From Dermacentor variabilis (Eukaryota > Arthropoda > Arachnida > Ixodida > Ixodidae), in contig NC_134569.1 in the NCBI RefSeq assembly GCF_050947875.1, forward strand, positions 189,654,067-189,718,066: a DNA stretch of 64,000 nucleotides, read 5' to 3'. The position numbers were made by a program, and so were the translations under genes. The notes beneath the pieces were generated by a model. It was not told the DNA's origin. It did not search any database and saw only the letters and a program-made list of their open reading frames with translations. Below, in pieces: positions 10,437 to 20,253 of this stretch; the first letter of the stretch is position 1; each line of letters opens with the position of its first letter.

Positions 10437-11507
10437 TCACTCTTTGCCGCGCTTCTTTTTACAGCGCTTTCTCTTGGAATTCCCTTTCATGTCGTGCTTT
10501 GGCGCCTCGTGCTGGCCGGTAGGCGTCTCGTCGGCCCGGATCGGTCTCCTACCCCCACAGTCTGAATTATTCCTAACTAAATCATCCCTGTCTTGGCTAC
10601 CTAGACTGGCGGAGAGCTGCACCGATCCCTGAACAATGTACTTGTCTTCCCTTGAGCTACGGAGCTCGCAATCCTGAGAACTGCCCTCAGCTGCATAGTC
10701 CAGCTGGCACTGCACTTCGGCACGCAGATCTGACTCGGCATGGGTGCTCGCGTCTGTCGGGTCAGCAGTACTCTCTACTTCGTTAGCAACCTCGCTAACC
10801 TTACAAGCGACGCAGACGCGCGGTAACTGTGCCAATTCATTCGCGGCTGGCCTAGCTATCTTTACAGTGCTCTGTTGGCACAGCACCTCGTCGCTCTCAC
10901 TCTGGCCTTTACCGGCCTCTGGTGCCACTAAGGCATCGTTAACTGCTAGCACTTCGAGTTCACTTCTGAACGTGCTGCTAATCTCGCAGGTGCTACTACT
11001 TCTGTCGGCTTCCGACGAAAATCTGTTATCTACTTTCTCCCACTTTCGCTGCGTCGAGCCTAGAGATTTCGCAAGCCGCTGTTGACTTCGTTCGATTGAC
11101 TGCTCCAAACCTTGAATCTCTTTGTTCAATGCAGCAGCGTACTGCATCGTTACATCATCTAGGCCTTCTTCCTGCGAAATTCTTTTCAGTTCTTGCCTAG
11201 CCTTTTCCTGTGTTTGCTTAAATTTTTCTTCTTCTTGCCTAATTGCTTCCTGTTCCCGTTTTTTGCTTAGAATTCGCTTACAGATCTCTTCGATGAATTT
11301 TAAATCATTTCCACTTTGCAGAACGGTCTTACAAATCTCTGATTCCGTCAAGTCCTCGTCTACGTTTACCTCGATCTCTTCACACAAAGACAACAGGTCA
11401 GCTCTCGTTAAACATAATAGGACCATGGTCGCTACTTTAAGCTTTGGCTCTGCTGTCACACAATACTTGCTGCGACACCCACGCAAATCAGAATACAAGT
11501 AAAACAT
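10437..11507 (-). CDS. gag-like N-terminal ORF, unit B (356 aa)
   Basis: Same length and frame as the unit A ORF. Substitutions seen by eye: Lys to Glu in the CEEI-VN motif, a Met-Gly to Ile-Cys change before KRILSKK, Cys to Tyr near MQ-AAAL, and Ser to Cys in the STSEISS segment. Preservation of a 356-codon frame in both units means the element was recently active or the duplication is recent. Confidence 0.6.
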   Translation of the reverse strand: MFYLYSDLRGCRSKYCVTAEPKLKVATMVLLCLTRADLLSLCEEIEVNVDEDLTESEICKTVLQSGNDLKFIEEICKRILSKKREQEAIRQEEEKFKQTQEKARQELKRISQEEGLDDVTMQYAAALNKEIQGLEQSIERSQQRLAKSLGSTQRKWEKVDNRFSSEADRSSSTCEISSTFRSELEVLAVNDALVAPEAGKGQSESDEVLCQQSTVKIARPAANELAQLPRVCVACKVSEVANEVESTADPTDASTHAESDLRAEVQCQLDYAAEGSSQDCELRSSREDKYIVQGSVQLSASLGSQDRDDLVRNNSDCGGRRPIRADETPTGQHEAPKHDMKGNSKRKRCKKKRGKE

Positions 11508-11713
11508 CCCCAGCGATTCAAATCTACACAGAGATATTGAAGCCTGGTAAATCTTACAGCCAAAACCGAACGCTTACCCACTGAAGCAGCACCATATCAC
11601 CCAGTTCTTCTTCGCCATATCCAGTCAGTTGCAAGAGGTGGTAAATACCAAGTCGCCTCCAACTTGATCAGGATTCCGGTCGGTCACGGTGTACCAAAGT
11701 CCGTGAGCTGCCG

Positions 11714-11913
11714 TTGCTGTCTACGAGTCGTAGGCCGATCCTACCGCTGCCATTCAGTTGTCAGAGTTGTGGGACGATCCCACCGCTGGCATACAGTTGT
11801 AGGAGCTGTCGGAGGATCCCACCGCTGCCACGAGATAGTAGGGTTCGGAGGACGATCCCACCGCTGGCATGCAGTTGTAGGAGTTGTCGGACGATCTCGC
11901 CGCTGCCACCATT
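11714..11913 (-). repeat. five 39-bp primer-site repeats, unit B
   Basis: Same five-unit, 39-bp organisation as at 7810-8009, with two or three substitutions (for example CACCAGATAG versus CACGAGATAG in unit 3). It lies directly downstream, on the coding strand, of LTR copy 3. Confidence 0.8.
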
Positions 11914-12690
11914 TGTAAGGGTTGAAGGTCGCAGAGAAACTTAGGAGGAACAAGGTGAACAGGGTTTATTTACAGTATTTACAATTTAAACAAGTGATAC
12001 ATTTACACAGTCTAGGCTTACTCCCAAATGGAGCCCGCAAAACGAAGCATATAGCATACAAGCACGAAGCTCCAAACACACTGACGAGCACTCACCTCAC
12101 GAGCACGACGACGCGCACACTCTAGCAGCCGACAGCAGCTGCTTATAAACACTCCATTGGTCCCTAGTTCCCTAGGTGAAAGAACGCGGTTATCTCACCC
12201 TGGGTGAGAGAACCGTTCGACCAGACATCGATCCGAGCCGCCTTTGAGCGGGAGGGCTTGCACACACACGTACGCACTGATTTCCCCTAACCCGAGTTGA
12301 ACGCGTCCCCGTAGCCAGGTGGTCACGCCTGACCCCAGCCGGCGCCTCTAAATTCCAGAGCCGCCTTTCTCCTGTAGTCGCCACTAGTGTCAGCAGACTG
12401 TGACGAATCCTGGGGCCCGCGTACCGCAAAGCACCCTTTTGGTGGGGGAAGCTCTTCTTGCTGCCGAGAGACCATGAAGACCCGGCAAATCAACCAACAA
12501 TGCACGGGGCGCCAAACGTGGCCAGCCCTGCTGCCGTAGTCTCCAGTTCTCCGAAGGAAGTTCATGGTGGGTTAGCGCTGTCATCCTCGCTGGTTCTCTG
12601 AAGGGCTCCACCGCCGCGGGTCGATCGAAGCACCTGCAGCGGGCTGAAATAGCTTTGTAGAGCTGTACCCCCTGCAGGCCGATCCTAGCA
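11914..12690 (-). repeat. LTR copy 3 (rightmost, 5' LTR of array)
   Basis: A 777-bp LTR whose right third (after about 12460) carries many substitutions absent from copy 2. Beyond 12690 the sequence is unrelated to the internal region, so this is the true 5' boundary on the coding strand. Confidence 0.85.
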
Positions 12691-13183
12691 GTACCCACTG
12701 ATCTTTGAACACCTTTGCAAATGGGCTTGTTATGCACTTCAGTTTACTGCAGAGAGTGATAAATATTTACATAGAAAGGATTGCTTCGAAGGCCCCTATG
12801 CGAAGTGGGGTGAATAGTAGTAAAAGGGGAGGATCACAAATAATGGTGAATCCTAACGTCATGTGCTCCCAGATTGAGTGCATTGTCACGCAGGCTCGAT
12901 TGTCGTTGGGCATTATACAGTTACAGGTCATTACTTGATATTTCTGTTGGATGTCTAAATGGTTTATACATGTGCCATCTGTTGTTCCATCATCAGGGGC
13001 GGAGTTTCTGTCAGTTTCCACCTAGTGGACTGTCCATTTTGGCTGCTGCTGAAGCGCTGATTGACTACACAAATACGAGGGTGCTACAGCATTGCTGTTG
13101 TATTATGTGTATGGAGAAATGCTGTGTGACAGTCACGTAATAATTGCACCTAATGCTTTTCTTTTGTGTTACGCTCACTTTAG
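12691..13183 (+). other. intron 2, part downstream of the array
   Basis: No gene recognised. It ends in a reasonable acceptor (pyrimidine-rich stretch, TTTAG at 13179-13183). Confidence 0.4.
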
Positions 13184-13405
13184 GAATTCCTCGTTCAGTA
13201 GTGATGTTATATTATGCAATGAGGTGACCACTGTGATCTCCAGCTCGCAATGCAACAGCGCAAAAGGAAATCTGCAGTTTTGCTTTCCAAAGACGCCCAT
13301 TGATATAGACGCTCTTCTCTGCTGCTGCAGACAGACAGAGGTCCCAGAGAATCTCCGACGAAGAATAGTCGATAAGTTATGGTTTGAACACTCTCAGTAC
13401 ACATT
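13184..13405 (+). CDS. exon 3 of the SAMD3-like gene
   Basis: Acceptor TTTAG precedes it and a strong donor GTAAGT (13406-13411) follows. It is open throughout in the frame set by exon 2 and reads a segment ending LRRRIVDKLWFEHSQYTL. In the SAMD3-like family a basic helix ending in a Y-T-L/M motif sits directly before the block encoded by exon 4, which is what is found here. It ends in phase 2 (TT); the leading G of exon 4 restores Leu. Confidence 0.6.
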
Positions 13406-14826
13406 GTAAGTCTTTTACTTCATCTGGAGTTTATTTGCACGCCTAGTTTGGCCAACTCGTCCTTTCCTTGCAGTCTGCTGCTCAGAGATGTGAATTGTTG
13501 AAGTTAGATTCTGGTCAGGTAAACGTGTTCATACCATGTGTTCAGGAAATAAATCTGAACGAGTATGCAGCCATTCACTGAGCCAAGCATGTGAGCGCTG
13601 TCCTACTTGTCAGACCAGTGCATGCTGAAATTTCAACAAATGCTTTGCAAACAATCACCATGTCATGTTGATTTCGATGCAAGAGCACAGCTCCTTAATA
13701 AATTGTCACATGCTTGCCTGATGTATGTAGACTGTCACAATGGAGTGCCACAAATAGAAATAACACAGAAGGAAGCCTCCTATTTAGTGATTTTCCTAGT
13801 GTCCTAGAATTCCCTTTACATATTTTGTGTATATCATTGGTATAAACAGTCCGCGGCTCCTTGTTTTTGTAACAGTGATAAAAATGGCAAGGAGACTTCG
13901 GAACATATTCTAGGACAATCCACTTCAGCGATGCTATCGCCTTGGCCATCACGTATGTGCTGATTGGCTGAGTGAGCAAAATCGAATGATGTAGTGCTCA
14001 ACCAACCAATCAGTGTGCACCTGATGACCAAGGTAAAATAGTAGCATTGAAGTCGATTGTCGCAGAATAGGTCCCCTGAATAAAATTTTGTATGAAGCCA
14101 TTGTGTAGTTATTGACTGCGCTGCTTTCAAAAAGAGTGGCAACTTATTTCAGGAGGAGCGGATGTGTGTTAAACGCTTGCCTACTGACAGATTTTGCATT
14201 ACTTTCTTTATTATTAGACAGTTGCTGACTGTAGTTACAGTGTCATGCCAGAATTCTTTGAATATATAGCCTGTTCAAGTGTGGCTCGTTCAAAACGCAC
14301 ACCAGATGTAGCGTGGCTTCTTGGTGTAGGGTATGTTTGCAGGGGTAGCTCTTCATGCCACAGAAATCAGGGGTAGTGGTCACACGGTATCACAGACCAC
14401 TGGCGCACATGCTAGTCAGCCACGCCCAACAGTACAGTTGTAGCCAACCAGTAATCCTGGTTCAGCCTAGTCTAAGAATGCCCATGTCGCTGAAAGCTGG
14501 ATGCATGCTGTATAAACCATCTCCTCTTCTGCTTTGTTCTTCTCTACATTCAACATGAGATAATTAGCTTGGTTTATCACTGTTGAATCTGTCATATGAT
14601 CCTTATGTCATCTTTCATAAGGCCCTTTGTCCTCTTTAAGCTTTCCTCCTCTGTTATACTTTTGGCAAGATAATCACGATGTGGCGTCATATACTACGCC
14701 AACCTAAGCATCAGTGACACCATGTGCTCCCCACCTCCACACCACAGCCCCCATTTTTGTGACATACGGAAAAGCCTTTGCAAGCAAACCTTACGCCAAG
14801 AAATTTGATGTGCTGTCTCAGCTTGT
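13406..14826 (+). other. intron 3, part upstream of the I-clade LINE
   Basis: Non-coding apart from the fold-back MITE at 13893-14077. Short ORFs at 13607-13807 and 14355-14558 show no recognisable motif. Confidence 0.4.
13893..14077. mobile_element. fold-back MITE (imperfect inverted repeat)
   Basis: The left arm (about 13893-13972) and the reverse complement of the right arm (about 13996-14077) align over some 75 bases. They share GACAATC.ACTTCA near the outer part, CTTGG.CATCA in the middle and CTGATTGG at the inner end, with a short spacer around 13975-13995. The arms differ by about 25%, so it is old. No coding capacity. Such near-palindromes are typical of non-autonomous DNA transposons; the family is unknown. 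Confidence 0.65.
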
Positions 14827-14840
14827 GACATCAAGTGATG
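14827..14840. repeat. target-site duplication, left copy (I-clade LINE)
   Basis: GACATCAAGTGATG occurs here and at 20777-20790, immediately flanking the complete I-clade LINE. The last bases may overlap the element's ATC-repeat tail, so the certain length is 9-14 bp. Confidence 0.85.
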
Positions 14841-15191
14841 ATGATATGTGGTGTTTAATGGCGCAAGGGCCAGGTGTGGCCAAAGAGCGCCATGACAAGT
14901 GGTGATGTTGACGGTGTATTATGGACATGTGACTTGGCTGTAAAGTGGCCTAAAAATAGTTGCTGTAAAGTGCATAAAATCTAAGTGATATAAAATTATG
15001 GCGATGACTAATGACGAATACTGTGAAGATTAAAATCCATCGTAAAAGAATGATGCATTGTTTAAAATATGCGAGACGTTAAATTGCTTACAGCACTACA
15101 GCCTCGCCAGAGCCCTTGAACCACAAGGGCCTAGAGGCATGTGCTTATTCAAAATGATTATCGCAGCGGCATCCTCTGAAGAGAGGAGGCG
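14841..15191 (-). other. 3' UTR and tail of the I-clade LINE
   Basis: Begins (minus strand) right after the ORF2 stop and ends in ATCATCAT next to the target-site duplication. It contains a segment matching GGTGTTTAATGGCGCAAGGG on the + strand that I associate with tick LINE 3' ends. Confidence 0.7.
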
Positions 15192-18100
15192 CTACGAACA
15201 TGTGGGGCTAATAACATGCAACACAACATCTTTCAAAAAACCTAAGACGGCGTTGGTGTCAAAGATTGGTTCTGGACCAAGTAACATAACAGGATGAAGG
15301 GGGATGTGGTGCCTGTATGCTAAGAGAAAATGTTTTTTTCTTTCGGGTTCGGCTTCCCGACACTCCAGTAGGACGTGGAGGACGGTCAGCCTCTCCCCGC
15401 ATCTACCACAGGTTGGAGGCTCGTTTCCCGTGAGTAAGAAGTTATGTGTGCCAAAAGTGTGTCCTATTCTTAGACGGCAGAATAGGACATCTGTCCGGCG
15501 GGATTTTGTTACAGGAGGCCAGAAACCTAATTGTGGCTTTATTACATGCAGTTTATTATTTATTTCCTCGTCCCACATGTGTTGCCAGTAGTTTCGTAGT
15601 TTCCTTCTTAAGAAAGGCTTCAGGTCTGTGACAGGGACCGAAGCAGTAGGATTAACTGCATGAAATGAAGTTGATGTGGCCATCTGATCGGCTAGAACGT
15701 TTCCCTCGATGCCCCTATGTCCAGGCACCCAGCATATAATCACATGCTGGTTAGATACATATGCTTTACATAACACGGAATAGAGTTCAATTAAAACAGG
15801 ATTTTTGCGCTTACAGAACGATATCAAAGCCTTCACAACACTTAGGGAGTCCGTAAAAATAACTGATTTTCTGAGTTTTGTTTTCCTTATATGCTTCACG
15901 GTCGACAATATTGCGTAGGCCTCAGCCGTAAAGATACTAGTTTCCGGATGCAGTACGTCGGATTCCGAGAAGGATGTACCGACGGCTGCATAGGACACCC
16001 CGTCGTGTGACTTCGATGCGTCTGTGTAGAACTCCGTACAGGAGTATTTGTGCTGGAGTTCCCGGAAATGCATTTGGATTGCAATCTCTGGGGCGTTTTT
16101 TGTAACTTCCATGAAAGATGTATCGCATTGTATCAACTGCCACTTCCAAGGAGGTAGCAGCTTGGCTGGATGCATTAGGCGAAGTTCGAGAAGTGGAACA
16201 TGCATTTCATGACTAAGCTCCCTCACACGCAGCGAGAAAGGCTGTCTTACGGAAGGACGATTACGAAACAGTGTAGCATATGTCATGTCGTTAATGGTGT
16301 TAAAACAGGGATGTTCATGATTAGAGTGGACTTTCAAAAAATATGTTTGGCTGATGTATGTTCTCTGGATATGAAGTGACCACTCATTCGATTCTGCATA
16401 TAAGCTTTGTACGGGACTCGTTCTGAAAGCTCCTGTGGCTAAACGGATACCCAGATGGTGAACAGGGTCCAGCATCTTTAGCGCGCTCGGGGCGGCAGAG
16501 TGATAAATCACGGCACCATAGTCTAGGCGTGAACGAATGAGGCTTTTATAGAGTTTCAATAAAGACATCCTGTCACTACCCCATGTACTCTGGGATAGGA
16601 GTTTCATTATGTTCATCGTTTTTAGGCATTTTTCTTTAAGATGTTTAATGTGGGGGACGAAAGTGAGTCTGTAGTCAAGTATGACACCTAGAAATTTGTG
16701 TTCTTTGTTTACAGGTATTTGTTGTCCACCCAGTTCTAAGCAAGGGTCTGGGATCATTCCTCCCTTTCTTGTAAAAAGAACGCAAGTGCTTTTGTTAGGA
16801 TTGATCTTAAAGCCATTCCTGTCTGCCCACATTGAGACTTTGTTCAGGCCATGCTGTACCTGTCTCTCACACACTGCGAGGTTACAGGATTTGAAAGCTA
16901 TCTGAATGTCGTCCACGTAGACAGAGTAAAAGATGGCCTGAGGTAATGAAGCGCGAAGCGTGTTCATCTTCACGATGAAGAGCGTGCAGCTGAGCACGCC
17001 TCCTTGGGGTACACCCGTTTCTTGCGTAAAAGGACGTGAGAGTGCATTGCCTACTTTTACCCGGAACGTACGATTTGACAGATAGCTTTCCATTATGTTA
17101 AGCATATTACCGTGGATGCCCATTTCTGACAGGTCTCTTAAGATTCCGTAACGCCACGTTGTGTCATAGGCCTTTTCCATATCGAGAAATATCGATAGGA
17201 AGAACTGTTTATGTATGAATGCCTCCCGAATATTTGCTTCAACACGTACGAGATGATCGGTTGTGGACCGCCCTTCTCGAAAGCCGCATTGATAAGGATC
17301 AAGCATTTTGCTCATTTCAAGGAAATGGATCAGTCGCCGATTAATCATTTTTTCAAATACCTTACAAAGGCAACTTGTGAGGGCTATCGGGCGGTAACTT
17401 GCCACTGAGGAAGGGTCTTTACCTTGTTTCAAAACAGGGACCACAATAGCTTCCTTCCATGCGGTTGGAAGGTACCCTGCATCCCAGATGGTGTTGAAAA
17501 GTGTGAGTAGTGTAACTTGCGTGTCATCGTGTAAGTTTTTGAGCATTTCATACATGATTCTGTCAGATCCGGGTGCAGAGCTCTTGCATGAGCTCAAGGC
17601 AGCTTTCAACTCAACAATACTGAATGGGCAGTTGTAGGATTCACTCTGTGGACATTTTCTTTTGAGTGGCTTACATTCTTCTATTTCCTTATATTTCAGG
17701 AAGGATTTCGAATAATGTTTTGAACTTGACACACTCTCAAAGTGCTCCCCAAGTGAGTCTGCCTGATGTTGCAGCGTATCACCCTGTGTGTTTACCAGAG
17801 GGAGTGAATATGTTTGTCTCCCTCTAATTCTATTTACGCGGTTCCAGACTTTCGCCTCATCTGTAAACGAGTTGATGTTCGATAAAAACTTTTGCCAGCT
17901 CTCTCTTCTGGCCTGTCGGCGGGTTCTCCTGCCTTGAGACTTAACTTTCTTAAAGTTAACGAGATTCTCTGCAGTGGGCGAAGCGCGTAGCAACCCCCAC
18001 GCTTTGTTTTGATTCCTACGTGCGACTCTACATTCATCGTTCCACCACGGGACATGCCGTTTGCATGCCGAGCCACTTACTTCACGTATGCATTTAGATG

Positions 18101-18911
18101 CGGCATCTATAATAAAAGCTGTAAGGTAATCCACAGCAGCATCAATTTGTAACGAGGACATGTCATCCCATGATATGCTAGTTATGGTTCGGAATTTCTC
18201 CCAGTCGGCTGTGTCGACCTGCCACCTAGGAGCCTGTGGTAGATATTCGTTTTCTTTAAGTGTTCTTAATAGTATGGGGAAGTGGTCGCTTCCGTAAGGA
18301 TTGTTCGCAACTTCCCACTCCAGTTCAGGCAGTATAGACGGGGAAACTATGCTGAGATCAATTGAAGAAAAGGTATTATTTGCAAGACAGTAATAAGTGG
18401 GTTTCTTCTTATTCAAAAGGCACGCACCAGAAGAAAAAAGGAACTGTTCAACAAGACGACCTCGCGCATCTATACGACAGTCACCCCACAGGGAGCTGTG
18501 CGCGTTGAGATCGCCAAGAACAACATAAGGTTCTGGCAATTCGTCTATAAATGACTGGAATTCATGTTTGTTTAATTTGTAGTGTGGGGGTACGTAAAGC
18601 GAGATAATGGTGATGAGTTTGTTTAGGAGGACAGCTCGAACTGCCACTGCTTCAAGAGGCGTTTGGAGCTGTAAATGTTGACACGCGATGCTTTTGTGGA
18701 TAACTACAGCTACACCTCCCGATGATGCGATAGCATCATCGCGATCTTTGCGAAAAGTTATATACTGTCGGAGAAAGTTTGTGTGTTTTGATTTTAGGTG
18801 TGTTTCCTGTAAACACAGCACTTTTGGATTGTGTTTGTGTTTGAGTTCTTGCAAATCATCAAGGTTTCTAAGGAGACCTCTGATGTTCCATTGAATGATT
18901 TGTGTATCCAT
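15192..18911 (-). CDS. ORF2: endonuclease, reverse transcriptase, RNase H polyprotein (1239 aa)
   Basis: Catalyses target-primed reverse transcription of the element. The N-terminal apurinic-like endonuclease (residues about 1-225) shows WNIRG, LQETHLK, LGDLNAHSSLWG and YGSDHFP, carrying the expected Asn, Glu, Asp and Ser-Asp-His residues. The reverse transcriptase (about 430-760) shows SYRPIALTS, FLDMEKAYDTTW, GVPQGGVLS and the catalytic YVDD near residue 664. RNase H (about 955-1090) shows FYTDAS, a Glu in EAYAIL, FTDSLS and PGHRGIEGN. A C-terminal CGRC...H...C zinc motif follows (about 1170). Met 1 starts directly at the endonuclease, as is usual in the clade. No stop or frameshift is visible. 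Confidence 0.92.
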   Translation of the reverse strand: MDTQIIQWNIRGLLRNLDDLQELKHKHNPKVLCLQETHLKSKHTNFLRQYITFRKDRDDAIASSGGVAVVIHKSIACQHLQLQTPLEAVAVRAVLLNKLITIISLYVPPHYKLNKHEFQSFIDELPEPYVVLGDLNAHSSLWGDCRIDARGRLVEQFLFSSGACLLNKKKPTYYCLANNTFSSIDLSIVSPSILPELEWEVANNPYGSDHFPILLRTLKENEYLPQAPRWQVDTADWEKFRTITSISWDDMSSLQIDAAVDYLTAFIIDAASKCIREVSGSACKRHVPWWNDECRVARRNQNKAWGLLRASPTAENLVNFKKVKSQGRRTRRQARRESWQKFLSNINSFTDEAKVWNRVNRIRGRQTYSLPLVNTQGDTLQHQADSLGEHFESVSSSKHYSKSFLKYKEIEECKPLKRKCPQSESYNCPFSIVELKAALSSCKSSAPGSDRIMYEMLKNLHDDTQVTLLTLFNTIWDAGYLPTAWKEAIVVPVLKQGKDPSSVASYRPIALTSCLCKVFEKMINRRLIHFLEMSKMLDPYQCGFREGRSTTDHLVRVEANIREAFIHKQFFLSIFLDMEKAYDTTWRYGILRDLSEMGIHGNMLNIMESYLSNRTFRVKVGNALSRPFTQETGVPQGGVLSCTLFIVKMNTLRASLPQAIFYSVYVDDIQIAFKSCNLAVCERQVQHGLNKVSMWADRNGFKINPNKSTCVLFTRKGGMIPDPCLELGGQQIPVNKEHKFLGVILDYRLTFVPHIKHLKEKCLKTMNIMKLLSQSTWGSDRMSLLKLYKSLIRSRLDYGAVIYHSAAPSALKMLDPVHHLGIRLATGAFRTSPVQSLYAESNEWSLHIQRTYISQTYFLKVHSNHEHPCFNTINDMTYATLFRNRPSVRQPFSLRVRELSHEMHVPLLELRLMHPAKLLPPWKWQLIQCDTSFMEVTKNAPEIAIQMHFRELQHKYSCTEFYTDASKSHDGVSYAAVGTSFSESDVLHPETSIFTAEAYAILSTVKHIRKTKLRKSVIFTDSLSVVKALISFCKRKNPVLIELYSVLCKAYVSNQHVIICWVPGHRGIEGNVLADQMATSTSFHAVNPTASVPVTDLKPFLRRKLRNYWQHMWDEEINNKLHVIKPQLGFWPPVTKSRRTDVLFCRLRIGHTFGTHNFLLTGNEPPTCGRCGERLTVLHVLLECREAEPERKKHFLLAYRHHIPLHPVMLLGPEPIFDTNAVLGFLKDVVLHVISPTCS

Positions 18912-18957
18912 GTTTAAGGTAAATTGGTGCTGTGTTTACGGAAATGGAGTGGATGCC

Positions 18958-20253
18958 TTATATTACAGAGCCCTTTCGAGGCCCTGTAATAGGGGTTTTG
19001 TTCTTTCTGAAGCGTTCGAGCGAGTCTCGACGCTCCTTAGGCGTTTGGTGCGCCTTGGGGACAGGTGTAGTGTCCATTGCCTCCTGTGAGACGCCGGACA
19101 AGCGCTCTTGTGAGCGGGAGGTTTTCAGAGGGAGTCCCGCCTTGGAGGGCAAGACCCCTGCGCCCACCAGCCCGGAGGTCGATGGGGCACCCTGAGGGAT
19201 TTGGCTGCGCTGGCCGTTGCCAGCGCTGGAGGGGGCCTCGACGGTTGGGGCAGCCTCGGCTGTGCCCACCTTCGGGGTCGATGGCTCCGTCTGCTCGGTT
19301 GGCGGAGCAGCGCTAGCTGCAACCACCGTGGGGGCAGATGGCGTGACTGCCGACTCACTGACTGTGGGTCGGACAGCCGCCGGAGGCCGTTGTGACGCTG
19401 CCCCCTGACGCGCCACATCGGCAAAGGTTTTCCTGGGCAGGTACGATACCCGCCTACGTGCCTCCTTGAAACTTATATTTTCCTTTACTTTTATTGTTAC
19501 AATTTCCTTTTCTTTTTTCCACGATGGGCACGACCGCGAGTACGCGGCGTGCTCCCCATCACAGTTTACACAGTGGAGAGTGTTCGCACAAGCTTCAGTG
19601 GCGTGTTCAAGGGCACTGCATTTGGCGCATGTTTGGCGGCCTCGGCAGCTCTGCGAGCTGTGGCCAAAACGCTGGCATTTGAAGCATCTTAGAGGATTTG
19701 GCACATATGGTCGGACACGGAGCTTGATGTACCCGGCCTCTACAGACTCGGGCAGACTACTTGAACCGAATGTGAGTATCAGGTGCTTTGTTTGAATTTC
19801 TTTTCCATCCCTTCTTATCTTAATTCTTCTCACATTGACAACATTCTGATCACTGAAGCCCTCCAGGAGCTCAGCCTCTGTCAGCTGGAGCAAATCGTCA
19901 TCCGAGACAACGCCGCGGGTGGTGTTGAGAGTGCGGTGTGGAGTCACTGTTAATGGAACATCTCCAAATGATACTAGACTGGGCAACTTATCGTACTGTT
20001 TCTGATCATGGAGCTCTAACAGGAGATCACCACTTGCCAGCCTTGATACCTTGTAGCCTGGACCAAGGACATCAGTTAAGGACTTTGAAACTAGAAAAGG
20101 GGAAATGTTTCGTACTTGTTTTTCTGATTTTTCTGAGTGGATCACATGGTAAAGTGGGAAGTTTTGTCTTTGTCGTCCAAGGAACTGGAAAACTTCATCG
20201 GTGCGCCCTCTTTTGTGAGGGCGATCAGGAAGCGGAGGGAAGGAGCTAGCCAT
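18958..20253 (-). CDS. ORF1: gag-like RNA-binding protein with three zinc knuckles (431 aa)
   Basis: Expected to coat the element's RNA and form the ribonucleoprotein particle. I take the Met of MASSFPPLPDRPHKR as the start; the frame is open 14 codons further upstream, but this Met coincides with the ATG of the second copy at the window's left edge. Three CCHC knuckles follow one another at about residues 190-203 (CFKCQRFGHSSQSC), 209-222 and 228-242. The C-terminal third is Ala/Pro/Thr/Ser-rich and looks disordered. A decayed relative lies at 58590-59040 on the other strand. Confidence 0.88.
   Translation of the reverse strand: MASSFPPLPDRPHKRGRTDEVFQFLGRQRQNFPLYHVIHSEKSEKQVRNISPFLVSKSLTDVLGPGYKVSRLASGDLLLELHDQKQYDKLPSLVSFGDVPLTVTPHRTLNTTRGVVSDDDLLQLTEAELLEGFSDQNVVNVRRIKIRRDGKEIQTKHLILTFGSSSLPESVEAGYIKLRVRPYVPNPLRCFKCQRFGHSSQSCRGRQTCAKCSALEHATEACANTLHCVNCDGEHAAYSRSCPSWKKEKEIVTIKVKENISFKEARRRVSYLPRKTFADVARQGAASQRPPAAVRPTVSESAVTPSAPTVVAASAAPPTEQTEPSTPKVGTAEAAPTVEAPSSAGNGQRSQIPQGAPSTSGLVGAGVLPSKAGLPLKTSRSQERLSGVSQEAMDTTPVPKAHQTPKERRDSLERFRKNKTPITGPRKGSVI

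Larger units (their letters stand above)
8787..11913 (-). mobile_element. internal region, unit B
   Basis: Collinear with unit A at a constant offset of 3904 bp and nearly identical, including the non-coding 8787-10430 part and the 126-codon minus-strand ORF at 10430-10050. The few differences between the units argue against a simple duplicated contig, though they do not exclude one. Confidence 0.75.
4051..12690 (-). mobile_element. tandem non-autonomous Ty3-like array: LTR-internal-LTR-internal-LTR
   Basis: Three copies of a 757-777 bp LTR (4126-4882, 8010-8786, 11914-12690) separate two internal regions of about 3.1 kb, with an exact 3904-bp period between the second and third LTRs. Reading on the minus strand, each LTR starts TGTTAGGATC (TGCTAGGATC in the rightmost) and ends CCCTTACA. 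A two-base spacer and a primer-binding site starting TGGTGGCAGCGG follow, and a purine-rich stretch precedes the next LTR start. Each internal region has one long ORF resembling only the N-terminal part of a chelicerate Ty3/Gypsy gag; no capsid, protease, reverse transcriptase or integrase is present, so the element must depend on another for movement. The two units differ by only a few substitutions, while the outer LTRs diverge more. No target-site duplication is visible at 4051/12691. Confidence 0.85.
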
